From contig VRUD01000001.1 of NCBI GenBank assembly GCA_019456305.1, positions 73,717-110,598 of the forward strand: 36,882 bases of DNA. Direction: 5' to 3'. The notes under the pieces are model-generated. The model ran no database searches. It was not told the DNA's origin and saw nothing but the letters and a program-made list of their open reading frames with translations. Each line of letters begins with the position of its first letter. Position 1 is the first letter of the stretch. Below, piece by piece: positions 7,424 through 15,599 of the stretch. Made by a program: the position numbers and the translations under genes. This DNA comes from Cytophagales bacterium (GTDB lineage: Bacteria > Bacteroidota > Bacteroidia > Cytophagales > VRUD01).

Positions 7424-10400
7424 CTCCCCAATCATCACAAAAGCTCCCCAATAATATGGAAATTTATATTTTTCTTTCAAGCTCAGTTGAGCCTTTTTAA
7501 AAGCATCTTGTTTGTTACCTGAAGATACCCAGTTTTTATAAAATGTGATCATAAGTTCCCTTGTTGTCACATCATTTACTTTCCAGAGGCTCATGATTAT
7601 TGCCTGGGCTCCTGCTATTATAAATGCTCTTTGCAAACCATACACACCTTCTCCGTTTCTCACTTCTCCAAGAGCTGTTTCACATGCAGACAATACGACC
7701 AAATCGGTTTTGTCCAGATTCAGGTTCATAGCTTCATAAGCCGTTAGAATACCATCTTCTAAATTATGAATGACGAATGACGAATGACGAATGCTACTGC
7801 CTGCCTGCACCAAGGATTCGGCAGGCAGGCTACTTTTATTAAGCGTAGTAGAAGCGCCTGCAAGCATCAAGCCCGCATTTAATAATGGGTTGTCTTGTGT
7901 TTCATCATCACTGTCCTTATTAAAAAATCCGTGTGTTGCAATATGTAATACTTTGGGATTCGTAACGGCTTTAAGGTTTTCTTCCAAAGCCTGGTTTTCA
8001 AGAAAAACTTGCTGCTTCCAGCCTTCCCGGGCCAGGATATTACTGATCTCTTCTACTTCCTGCCGGGTTCCGGGCAGCATTTGTAAATTTTCACCTCTTT
8101 CAATATTCAAAACATAATATTGTTGCGGGGTATTGTATTGTTTTTGGCTGATGATATCAATACGTTCCTGAGTACCCAATTCATAATTTGGATACCCGAA
8201 GAAGACTGACAGATTTTCGGGATTGGGGCTTTGCAAGGGACGGGCTTCTACAGTTATAATATCTTTGGTGTTCGTTACGATACGAATATCTGTATTTTCC
8301 AAAAGATATTTTCCGTTATCAGGGATTTGTAAAGTATTTAAATTTATTAAATTATAGACGCCATCCGGAGAAAACCAGACCTTATTAATTGCAGATTGAC
8401 TGAGCGTTTGTGCGATTTTGTACCAGTATTGCCGGTAGCTGATTTTGTCTGACATTTTAAATTTGATAGAGTTTCGATAATTAAACAGGTATTTTTTTTC
8501 TAACTCATTTCCGTTTTCAAGTACAACCAATTCAGGATGGTCTTTGGTTTCTTTGGTAATGATTAATGCTATATAATATACCGTATCGGTAAAACCATCA
8601 TTTTCAACTACAACAATACTGTCATTCATCCTCCCATATTTCCTGAATCGAATAATTTCAATTGCTGCTTCATTTTCTTTTAACTGTGCTTGTACATGCT
8701 GCCAGGTAATGGTTTGTTTTTCGTATGCCAGTTTAAATAATTCTGAACTTTTGGAAAGCGCTCTTTCCAAATTATTGGCTTCTTTTTCCAGGTCATCAAT
8801 ATTAACACCTTGTTTTTCAATTTCTGCTTTGCTCAAAGAATACAGCTTGCCCAGATAATTTCTTTTTGAACGCCATTGCTTGTATTTTTGGATGAGGACT
8901 GTGTCGTTACTGCTCATTATTCTCTGACGCACTTTATTCGTTGAATTGATGAGCAGGGCTTTGGTGGCTAACCTGTAATTATAAACTTTACCTTCTACAT
9001 TCAGTTTTCCGATATTTTTACCTGTAAATATAAAAGAATAATACTTCTCAAAATTCTCTTTGATTGTATTATAGAATTCCCCCTTTTCCTTTTCACTCAT
9101 AGATGGGAAATAAGCCTGGATCTGGTAAAGATAATTATCCATTGCTTGCTCAAAATATTTTTCAGCTTCAGCATATCTGCCCATTTTCACATATAAACCT
9201 GCGAGATTGTAGGTAGTAGTAGTGTATTCGGGATTATTAACACCTAATTGATTTTTTTCTATATTAATTGCTTCTAAGAATAACTCTTCGGATTCAATAT
9301 AGCGGCCTGTTATATAATAAAACGATGCCAAAGTGCTGATAAATTGAGCGTAGTCAGGATGATTTTCCCCTAATTCAGCTTTAACTATTTTTTTGGATCT
9401 TAAATATAATTTTTCAGCTTCAACATACCGACCTGTTTCCTTATAAAGTACTGCCAGATTGTTAAGGTATAAAGCATATACTACAGGTGCATTTACAATT
9501 ATGCGGTTTTTCCCTAATTGTTTTGTATAAATTTTTATTGCTTCTAAATAGAGTTTTTCGGCATCGCTATAGCGACCAATTTTATAGTAAAGCACACCCA
9601 GAGCATTGAGCGATTGGGCATATTCGGGATCATTTTCTTCTAACTGGGTTTTCCTTATTTTCATTGCTTCTAAATGTAAAGCTTCAGCTTTATAATAACG
9701 ACCAATTTTTTCATATAATGCCGCCAGATTATTGAGAGATTGAGCATAAAAGGGATGGTTTTCCCCTAACTGAGTTTTCCGGATATTAGTGGCTTCTAAA
9801 TATAATTCTTCCGCTTCAGGATAACGGCCAAGCTGTTTATAATGTAATGCCAGATTATTAAGATGAGAAGAATATCCCAGGTCATTTTCACCTAAAATGG
9901 ATTTATCTATATTTATTGCTTCTATGAATAATGCTTCAGCTTCAGAATAATTACCTAAAAAATCATAACATGAAGCAAGGTCATTTAATGTATAAGTATA
10001 ATTAGGATTATTTTTCCCGAATCCTTTTTCAATGGTTACTAAAGCCAATTTTAAGAATTCTATGGCTTTTTTATAATTTGCATTATTATAATACACAACA
10101 ACACTATCATAGAGAGATTCCCAAATTCCTGCGTACAACAGTTCCATAGCGCTGAGAATAGTTTCATATAAGGGATGGTTATTGCTTAATTGGGTTTCAA
10201 TAATTTCTATTGATCTTAAATAGTTTTCTTCAGCCTCTCTATTTCGTCCCACATTTTGATAAAGCACCGCCAGGCTGTATAGGAAATTGACATATTCAGG
10301 ATTGTTTTCGCCCAATCGCATTTTTATAATTTTCATGCCTTCTAAATATAATTTTTCAGATTCACTATAATTCTTCTTGGTTAGATACAGATATGCAAGC

Positions 10401-11293
10401 CAGCTAATAGTTTTGGCATATGATAAATTATTTTCACTTAGTATTTTCTTTCTAATACGTTGATCTTTCTCAAAATAATTAATGCTTTTGTCAACTTTTC
10501 CAAGATAATAGCATATTTCTCCCATGATAGTCAATGTGTTTGCATAATTCGTATCCAGCTTCCCAAACTCCTTATCTGCCTGTAACAGGGCTTTTTCACC
10601 ATACTGTAATGCTTTATAGTAATGTCCTTTTTGGAAGTATTGCTGCGTTAAGCTGTGGAGTTTTTGCCATTCCTCGTATAAACGATCAATATTCTCAATC
10701 TCTTGCTGCATCCATTCCAACACTTTCCGGCATGCCTCAACCTGCCAGCCATTTTTTATAAATAATAGAAAGTCTTCAGTAATCGCTTTAAATTGTTCTT
10801 TTGATTCTAATAATGATAAAGCTTTTCTGTAAAGCTCCTTAGCATTTGTTGAATCGCCTTTTAATAAGTATGCATGTGCTAAATTAAACCGGTGGGTCGC
10901 AGTGTGTGGGTTATACTTAACTGCTTTTTCGCAGGCTTGAATGGCTTGCGTAAATTCGCCTTGCAGGATAAAGCACCATCCCAGATTCCCATACTCACCT
11001 GTTTTTTCATTTATATCAATCGTTCTTTTATAGCTTTCTATGGCTTTATCTATTTCATTCAAATTATAATAAGCATGTCCAAGATAAGTATAAGCAAAAC
11101 TAAAATTGGGATTGATCTCAAGCGATTTTTTGTAGTATTCAATAGCATTTTCAAAAAAACCTGAATCATAATATTGACCAGCCTGCTTATAGAGTTTTTG
11201 TGCTTCTTCAGATATATTGGAAGATTGAGCGCATAGAGGCACACATTGCCTGAATATATTGAAGATTAACAGGTATAGGAATAAATTTTTCAT
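7421..11293 (-). CDS. TPR-repeat protein with C-terminal CHAT (caspase-like) protease domain
   Basis: This 1290-residue protein has a signal peptide (MKNLFLYLLIFNIF ... PLCAQ), about 20 TPR/kinesin-light-chain-type repeats (units such as YAQSLNNLAALYEKIGRYYK and AEALHLEAMKI) to about residue 720, a helical linker, and a CHAT domain at about 960-1290. The CHAT dyad is visible: His in HIATHGFF near 1120 and Cys in VVLSACETALG near 1202, with GEGVYGLQRAFIIAGA and SLWKVND following. CHAT proteins are caspase/separase relatives that cleave protein partners. In Bacteroidota many TPR-CHAT proteins are uncharacterised; some CHAT proteases act in defence or cell death. The export signal argues for an envelope role. 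A repeat-derived insert of about 23 residues (LPAESLVQAGSSIRHSSFVI) lies between the two catalytic motifs. Confidence 0.9.
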   Translation of the reverse strand: MKNLFLYLLIFNIFRQCVPLCAQSSNISEEAQKLYKQAGQYYDSGFFENAIEYYKKSLEINPNFSFAYTYLGHAYYNLNEIDKAIESYKRTIDINEKTGEYGNLGWCFILQGEFTQAIQACEKAVKYNPHTATHRFNLAHAYLLKGDSTNAKELYRKALSLLESKEQFKAITEDFLLFIKNGWQVEACRKVLEWMQQEIENIDRLYEEWQKLHSLTQQYFQKGHYYKALQYGEKALLQADKEFGKLDTNYANTLTIMGEICYYLGKVDKSINYFEKDQRIRKKILSENNLSYAKTISWLAYLYLTKKNYSESEKLYLEGMKIIKMRLGENNPEYVNFLYSLAVLYQNVGRNREAEENYLRSIEIIETQLSNNHPLYETILSAMELLYAGIWESLYDSVVVYYNNANYKKAIEFLKLALVTIEKGFGKNNPNYTYTLNDLASCYDFLGNYSEAEALFIEAINIDKSILGENDLGYSSHLNNLALHYKQLGRYPEAEELYLEATNIRKTQLGENHPFYAQSLNNLAALYEKIGRYYKAEALHLEAMKIRKTQLEENDPEYAQSLNALGVLYYKIGRYSDAEKLYLEAIKIYTKQLGKNRIIVNAPVVYALYLNNLAVLYKETGRYVEAEKLYLRSKKIVKAELGENHPDYAQFISTLASFYYITGRYIESEELFLEAINIEKNQLGVNNPEYTTTTYNLAGLYVKMGRYAEAEKYFEQAMDNYLYQIQAYFPSMSEKEKGEFYNTIKENFEKYYSFIFTGKNIGKLNVEGKVYNYRLATKALLINSTNKVRQRIMSSNDTVLIQKYKQWRSKRNYLGKLYSLSKAEIEKQGVNIDDLEKEANNLERALSKSSELFKLAYEKQTITWQHVQAQLKENEAAIEIIRFRKYGRMNDSIVVVENDGFTDTVYYIALIITKETKDHPELVVLENGNELEKKYLFNYRNSIKFKMSDKISYRQYWYKIAQTLSQSAINKVWFSPDGVYNLINLNTLQIPDNGKYLLENTDIRIVTNTKDIITVEARPLQSPNPENLSVFFGYPNYELGTQERIDIISQKQYNTPQQYYVLNIERGENLQMLPGTRQEVEEISNILAREGWKQQVFLENQALEENLKAVTNPKVLHIATHGFFNKDSDDETQDNPLLNAGLMLAGASTTLNKSSLPAESLVQAGSSIRHSSFVIHNLEDGILTAYEAMNLNLDKTDLVVLSACETALGEVRNGEGVYGLQRAFIIAGAQAIIMSLWKVNDVTTRELMITFYKNWVSSGNKQDAFKKAQLSLKEKYKFPYYWGAFVMIGE
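7768..7830. repeat. In-frame repeat insert inside the CHAT domain
   Basis: On the plus strand there are 3.7 copies of the 7-mer GAATGAC (7768-7793). A perfect 10-bp inverted repeat follows: GCCTGCCTGC at 7799-7808 and GCAGGCAGGC at 7821-7830, with a 12-base loop. In the protein this adds roughly residues 1154-1177 between the catalytic His and Cys motifs, in frame. Confidence 0.75.
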
Positions 11294-11303
11294 GTAATTA
11301 AAT

Positions 11304-11448
11304 AGTGGCTGTCCGAAAACTCACTACGCAAAGATTTTCAACGGCTTTTTACCCCAACCCTAAAGGGTGAAGCCGTTGAAAATCAGCCCACCCTTTAGGG
11401 CCGGGGTAAGGGCTGATTTTCAAAAGGCGGTGTTTTCGGACAGGCACT
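11304..11448. mobile_element. MITE-like element with terminal inverted repeats and AAAT duplication
   Basis: The outer ends AGTGGCTGTCCGAAAAC and GTTTTCGGACAGGCACT are inverted copies with one mismatch. The 145-bp unit is flanked on both sides by AAAT (11300-11303 and 11449-11452), a possible 4-bp target duplication. Inside are two more long stems: GATTTTCAACGGCTT with its exact complement, and AATCAGCCC with GGGCTGATT. It has no coding capacity. It lies between yebC and the CHAT gene and overlaps the last bases of the yebC stop codon. A 4-base AT match can arise by chance, so the duplication is only suggestive. Confidence 0.6.
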
Positions 11449-12190
11449 AAATAAGTTCCATTTGCCTGTCTTCAATTTCAATATTATGATAAACCTTCTG
11501 TACATCATCATCGTCTTCAAGTGCATCAATGAACTTCATTATTTTCAAAAAAGCTCCATCGTCTGATTTTACGGTTGTGTTGGGTATTCTCTGTAATCCG
11601 GCATTTTCGGGTTCCAGGTTCAGTACTTCAAGTTTTTTTTGCAAATTTCCAAACGCTTCCATCGCACAGGTAACAGTAATATAGCCATTATCGAACTCTA
11701 CATTTTCAGCTCCCGAGTCAAGCATGGCAAAAGTAAATTCCTCTTCATTAATAGCTTCTGAAACGGGAAGTTCAAATACACCTTTTCTTTCAAAAATATG
11801 TTCAAGTGATCCGTTTTTGCCTAAGCTTCCCCCATAATTGTTAAAAGCAGATTTAATATTAGAAAGCGTCCTGTTTAAGTTATCAGTGGTACATTCAACG
11901 ATCACAGCCACCCCGTTTACAGCATAACCTTCATAAGTGGTTTCAATATACCGGGCGCTATCAACCCCCGCCCCTTTTTTAATTGCTCTTTCAATAGTAT
12001 CTTTAGGCATATTTGAACCCTTGGCATTTTGGATTGCCAGCCTTAATCTTGAATTAGTATCCGGGTTCGGGCCGCTTTCTTTGCAGGCTATGGTGATCTC
12101 CCTGATGATCTTTGAGAATAATTTTGACCTTTTAGCGTCATTGACGCCTTTTTTTCGCTTTATAGTTGACCATTTGCTGTGTCCTGACAT
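11447..12190 (-). CDS. yebC: YebC/PmpR family protein
   Basis: This 247-residue protein of the YebC/TACO1 family begins with the invariant MSGHSKWSTIKRKKG and continues with SRLRLAIQNAKGSNMPKDTI and NLNRTLSNIKSAFNNYGGSL. Members have been described as transcriptional regulators. More recent work implicates the family in helping ribosomes through difficult (polyproline) sequences. The protein is cytoplasmic. The stop codon TAG overlaps the edge of the MITE-like element, so the C terminus (ending MELI) may have been set by that insertion. The CHAT gene lies downstream on the same strand, 153 bp away. Confidence 0.93.
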   Translation of the reverse strand: MSGHSKWSTIKRKKGVNDAKRSKLFSKIIREITIACKESGPNPDTNSRLRLAIQNAKGSNMPKDTIERAIKKGAGVDSARYIETTYEGYAVNGVAVIVECTTDNLNRTLSNIKSAFNNYGGSLGKNGSLEHIFERKGVFELPVSEAINEEEFTFAMLDSGAENVEFDNGYITVTCAMEAFGNLQKKLEVLNLEPENAGLQRIPNTTVKSDDGAFLKIMKFIDALEDDDDVQKVYHNIEIEDRQMELI

Positions 12191-12267
12191 AATATTTGAT
12201 TGTATTGGAATTTAGTTAGTTTTTAAAGATTTGTACTTCAATTTATCTTTCTTGCTTTTAATTTACA

Positions 12268-12465
12268 ACCTAAAAATCTAAATTAAAAAGAGGAAAAGTA
12301 CGCCCTATTGTGAATAAAGAGCTGCATTAAGACAATATGTTGCAAAAATTAATAATAATAGGGTCAACCAGCACCCAGTAACCAGCATCCAGTAACTGAT
12401 AATTTGATGCATGATGTTAATAATGATTACAATTTAAGTTGTTTATTTAATTTAGATTTTTAGGT
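12268..12465. repeat. 17-bp inverted repeat flanking a non-coding island
   Basis: ACCTAAAAATCTAAATT (12268-12284) is exactly inverted at 12449-12465, enclosing 164 bp with no gene. Inside are two 14-bp units, CCAGCACCCAGTAA and CCAGCATCCAGTAA (12368-12395), whose inverted relatives occur at 36820-36850. This accounts for most of the 327-bp gap between yebC and the GNAT gene. It could be a decayed mobile element. Confidence 0.55.
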
Positions 12466-12517
12466 ACAACGTTATGTTCTTGATTCGTTTGCAATTTAAT
12501 AATTTTTTCTATTAATA

Positions 12518-13066
12518 ATGAAATTTTTAATACGTTCGATCAGCGCTTCAGATACAAGACCATTACGCCAGCAATTATTGCGTCCGAATCAGCATATTGA
12601 TGAATTGGTTTATGAAGGTGATGATGCAAATGATACGCTACATGCAGGGGCGTTTCTCAAAGGTCAATTGGTTGGTATAGCATCTGTTTTTCGACAGCCA
12701 AGACCTGGTGATTTGGAAAGTACGAATGACGAAGTACGAAGTACGAATGACGAAGTACGAAGTACGAATGATCCCGAGACTCGGGATACTTCGTCATTCG
12801 TACTTCGTACTTCAATTACTTCCAATGCCTGGCGTCTGCGAGGCATGGCAACCATTCCGGAAGTACGAAACCAGGGATGCGGGAGTGCACTTTTAAGCGA
12901 ATGCATTAAACATATTAAAAGAAACGGAGGCGCTGAATTTTGGTGCAATGCAAGAATTGGAGCTGTTAAATTTTATGAAGCTCATGGTTTAGTGTGCATT
13001 GGTGAGGTTTTTGAAATTGCAGGGATTGGGGAGCATTTTGTGATGGTGAAAAGGATTTTAAAATAA
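12518..13066 (+). CDS. GNAT-family N-acetyltransferase with a repeat-derived insert
   Basis: The protein has 182 residues. The GNAT acetyl-CoA-binding motif A is RGMATIPEVRNQGCGSALLS (R/Q-x-x-G-x-A form: RNQGCGSAL), followed by the C-terminal fold WCNARIGAVKFYEAHGL. The substrate is unknown. The N-terminal part (MKFLIRSISASDTRPLRQQL) matches small GNATs. Between GIASVFRQPRPGD and SNAWRLRGM there is a low-complexity stretch with repeated STNDEVR (about residues 65-99). It is encoded by an inverted-repeat array in frame, where family members have only a short strand turn. The gene may still be functional, since the insert lies in a loop. Confidence 0.8.
   Translation: MKFLIRSISASDTRPLRQQLLRPNQHIDELVYEGDDANDTLHAGAFLKGQLVGIASVFRQPRPGDLESTNDEVRSTNDEVRSTNDPETRDTSSFVLRTSITSNAWRLRGMATIPEVRNQGCGSALLSECIKHIKRNGGAEFWCNARIGAVKFYEAHGLVCIGEVFEIAGIGEHFVMVKRILK
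12719..12813. repeat. In-frame GAAGTACGAATGAC array with central palindrome inside the GNAT gene
   Basis: Tandem units built on GAAGTACGAATGAC (12719-12770) are followed by the 17-bp palindrome ATCCCGAG-A-CTCGGGAT (12771-12787). The array is then mirrored: bases 12787-12813 are the exact reverse complement of 12731-12757 (27 bp). The reading frame is kept throughout. The 7-mer GAATGAC is the same unit as in the CHAT-gene insert at 7768. Confidence 0.85.
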
Positions 13067-13067
13067 T

Positions 13068-13127
13068 ATACCATTTTATGGTTGTAATCCACCCAAAAAT
13101 GACTGTATTGCAACCATAACGTGGTAT
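13068..13127. terminator. Large imperfect hairpin after the GNAT gene
   Basis: Bases 13068-13088 and 13107-13127 are inverted arms of 21 bp matching at 17 positions, with an 18-base loop, starting just after the GNAT stop. It may end transcription in either direction. No clear U-run follows, so a transposon-remnant origin is also possible. Confidence 0.4.
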
Positions 13128-13165
13128 CCATATAAAAAAGTACATAGAAATATCCGAATAAACAT

Positions 13166-13173
13166 TATCTTTG
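13166..13173 (+). promoter_or_regulatory. -7 promoter box of the RM leader transcript
   Basis: TATCTTTG is an exact match to the Bacteroidota -7 consensus. No good -33 TTG is visible at 19-21 bp. The expected transcription start is near 13180. Confidence 0.6.
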
Positions 13174-13253
13174 CACCCGACAATTAAGAACATATTATTA
13201 ACCCATAAAACATCGGTTAATTTAAAAACAGGGCAATAAATGTAGTTCTAAAG

Positions 13254-13283
13254 ATGAAAAATCTTGATTTAAAGGACAAATAA
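13254..13283 (+). CDS. Putative leader peptide MKNLDLKDK
   Basis: ATG AAA AAT CTT GAT TTA AAG GAC AAA TAA lies inside the leader RNA, and its stop codon touches the base of the terminator stem. A ribosome on this frame would be well placed to affect terminator folding. Translation is not proven. The peptide has no run of a single amino acid as in classical attenuators. Confidence 0.25.
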   Translation: MKNLDLKDK

Positions 13284-13285
13284 AG

Positions 13286-13308
13286 GCCCTGCAACAGCGG
13301 GGCTTTTT
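13286..13308 (+). terminator. Intrinsic terminator in the RM leader
   Basis: GCCCTGC pairs with GCGGGGC (one T-G pair) around the loop AACA, followed by TTTTT. Confidence 0.75.
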
Positions 13309-13374
13309 GGTTTTTGAACTTTAAAATCAGAAGGATAATAATATTTTTGACCGGTTTTTACTTAAATAATTGAT

Positions 13375-15525
13375 ATGAATTTAATTGAAACAGGAATAAA
13401 GAAAGGTCTTATAAGGTTTGATGAAGAACGAAACTTCATCACCTACATTCATCAGAATAAAAAGCGGAATTACAACGAACCCGAGGTAAAAGTTCAGGCA
13501 GAAACTTTTTTAAAGCTCATTATTCGTTATAACTATCCTGTTGAAAGAGTTAAAAACTATGTTTCCGTTCAAATGGGTTCGGAACCAAGAGAAGCGGATA
13601 TTATTGTTTATGAAGATGAGGAGTGCGAGAAAACGCACATTGTAGTTGAATGCAAAAAAGAAGAAATTACCGACCAAGCATTTAACAAAGCCGTTGACCA
13701 AGCATACAGTTATGCCGTTGCAGAAGGAGGGAAATTTGTTTGGACAACTTCAAAAATTAAGGATGAGTATTACGAAATTCCAGAAAAGAAACCAAAGAGC
13801 AGAATTGTTATTCCTGACATTCCCCAATTCGGAGTAAAAAAACTTGCACCATACAAATATGTGAAAGGCGGAATTTTACAAACCGACACAAGCCGAGTTG
13901 TAGAACCCGAAGTTGAATACATAGCAAAGCAAAAGTTTTTTGAACTGGAAGTTGTAAGCGAGAACGAACTCACAAAAATTTTCATTCAGGCACATCAGGC
14001 ACTTTGGGGAGGCGGACAAAGAAATCCAAGTGTTGCATTTGACGAATTGGACAAATTAATCTTCTGCAAAATTTGGGACGAGAAGCACCCAAGAAAATCT
14101 GGCGACCCCTACGATTTTCAGATTTTCAGAGATGAAACACCCGATGAACTTTTAAAACGAGTTCAAGAACTGTATTCACACGGCAGAAAGAAAGACCCGG
14201 AAGTTTTCAAAGAGGGTATCAATCTTTCAGCAGACGAAACACAGACCATTGTAAAATATCTTCAACGGATAAACCTCAATAAAACTGACCTTGACAGCAA
14301 GGGCAAGGCGTTTGAGACATTTATGGGCAGTTATTTTCGTGGCGACTTCGGACAATATTTTACGCCACGACCAATTGTAAAATTTATCGTGGATAGTTTG
14401 CCCATTGACAATTCAAAGAGGGTTTTAGATACAAGTTGCGGTAGCGGAGGTTTTCTCTTGTATGCCTTGGACAAAGTGAGAGAGCAAGCAAATGAATTTT
14501 ATGATAAGGACAAAGAAGAAAAAGACCATTTCCGCCATTGGCACGATTTCGCAGAAAAAAATCTTTTCGGAATTGAAATTAACGACCAGATTGCACGAAC
14601 AGCAAAAATGAATATGATTATTCACGATGACGGACACACAAATGTTATTGCGACAGACGGTCTTTTGAATGATGAAGAATTACAAATAAAATCCAGGAAT
14701 AAAGAATTTGAATACAGCACTTTTGATTTCATTGTTACCAATCCGCCTTTCGGAAGCATCATTAAGCAAACTGAAAAAGCATATATGCACCAATACAGTT
14801 TTGGAAAAAAAGAACAGGACTGGTTAAGCACAAACGGAACAACCAAAGAAACAATACGAGACAGCCAAAGCACAGAGATTTTATTTTTAGAACAATGTCA
14901 TAAATTTTTAACCGAGCAGGGATATTTAGCCATTGTTATTCCTGACGGCATTTTAACCAACAGCAGTTTACAATATGTAAGAGATAATCTTGAAGAACTC
15001 TATCGCATGGTTGCAGTGGTCTCAATGCCTCAAACCGCGTTCACTGCCACTGGTGCAGGAGTAAAAAGTTCCGTTTTGTTTTTGCGAAAGCATAAAGAAA
15101 AAGCAACCGAGAAAATTTCTAATCAGAAAGTAAGGTTGAAAGAACAGTTAAAGAAAGACAACAAGTTTATTGAAACCATTGAAAAGTGGGAGAAAGAAAA
15201 AAGCATTGCCATTAAAAAATTAGAAGAAGCAACCAAAAAGAAGAATCCCAATGCAGTAAAAAAAGAAATTTCCCAATTACTCAAAGAAGAAAAAAGCAAA
15301 TTACAATCAGCATTTACAGATAAAGTGAATTTGCTGAAAGAAGAAATGACTGGAAAATATTTTGAAGCCAAACAGCAGACACTTGACGACTATTCTATTT
15401 TTATGGCTATTACAGAGGACATCGGCTATGACGCTACTGGAAGAAACACGGGCAACAACGAACTGATTGAAATTGGAAAAGAACTTTCAAAGTTCATTAC
15501 TCACATCAACAAGACAGAAAAGTAA
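13375..15525 (+). CDS. Restriction-modification fusion protein: HsdR_N-type nuclease plus N6-adenine methyltransferase
   Basis: The protein has 716 residues. The N-terminal domain (about 1-160) looks like the HSDR_N nuclease module. It has Asp75 (READIIVYE), Glu92 and Lys94 (VVECKKEE), a PD-(D/E)xK-type triad. A type I HsdM-like methyltransferase follows: QYFTPRPIVKFIVDSL (about 325), SAM motif I LDTSCGSGGFL (about 350) and catalytic NPPF (about 455). The C terminus is a Lys/Glu-rich coiled coil (about 570-680). The order nuclease-methyltransferase with a separate specificity gene is that of BcgI-like (type IIB/IIG) systems. No HsdR helicase/translocase gene is present. It is the first gene of the island, with its S subunit 1.1 kb downstream beyond the ncRNA and abiF. 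Confidence 0.85.
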   Translation: MNLIETGIKKGLIRFDEERNFITYIHQNKKRNYNEPEVKVQAETFLKLIIRYNYPVERVKNYVSVQMGSEPREADIIVYEDEECEKTHIVVECKKEEITDQAFNKAVDQAYSYAVAEGGKFVWTTSKIKDEYYEIPEKKPKSRIVIPDIPQFGVKKLAPYKYVKGGILQTDTSRVVEPEVEYIAKQKFFELEVVSENELTKIFIQAHQALWGGGQRNPSVAFDELDKLIFCKIWDEKHPRKSGDPYDFQIFRDETPDELLKRVQELYSHGRKKDPEVFKEGINLSADETQTIVKYLQRINLNKTDLDSKGKAFETFMGSYFRGDFGQYFTPRPIVKFIVDSLPIDNSKRVLDTSCGSGGFLLYALDKVREQANEFYDKDKEEKDHFRHWHDFAEKNLFGIEINDQIARTAKMNMIIHDDGHTNVIATDGLLNDEELQIKSRNKEFEYSTFDFIVTNPPFGSIIKQTEKAYMHQYSFGKKEQDWLSTNGTTKETIRDSQSTEILFLEQCHKFLTEQGYLAIVIPDGILTNSSLQYVRDNLEELYRMVAVVSMPQTAFTATGAGVKSSVLFLRKHKEKATEKISNQKVRLKEQLKKDNKFIETIEKWEKEKSIAIKKLEEATKKKNPNAVKKEISQLLKEEKSKLQSAFTDKVNLLKEEMTGKYFEAKQQTLDDYSIFMAITEDIGYDATGRNTGNNELIEIGKELSKFITHINKTEK

Positions 15526-15563
15526 AATAATGATAGGATTTTTTAAAAATATGTTTTTATTAG

Positions 15564-15593
15564 TTGGTAGTTTAAAACTTTGTACTATCTTTG
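15564..15593 (+). promoter_or_regulatory. Promoter of the abiF-associated ncRNA
   Basis: TTG at 15564-15566, a 19-bp spacer, then TATCTTTG at 15586-15593. This is the best match to the Bacteroidota -33/-7 consensus in the window. The expected start is near 15600, 75 bp after the RM stop. Confidence 0.75.
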
Positions 15594-15599
15594 CGCCAA

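Larger units (their letters stand above)
13180..13308 (+). ncRNA. Leader RNA before the RM gene (putative attenuator)
   Basis: This is a roughly 130-nt promoter-to-terminator unit upstream of the RM gene. It holds a weak hairpin (ATTAACC 13197-13203 with GGTTAAT 13215-13221), a 9-codon reading frame at 13254-13283, and an intrinsic terminator whose stem starts 3 nt after that frame's stop. The RM start codon follows 67 nt later with no other promoter seen. The arrangement therefore suggests that read-through of the terminator controls RM expression. It could also be an independent small RNA. Confidence 0.4.

Noticed and set aside
13180-13308. Second copy of the abiF-type ncRNA before the RM gene
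   Set aside because: Its sequence and hairpins do not resemble the 15600-15732 RNA; a leader/attenuator is a better reading.
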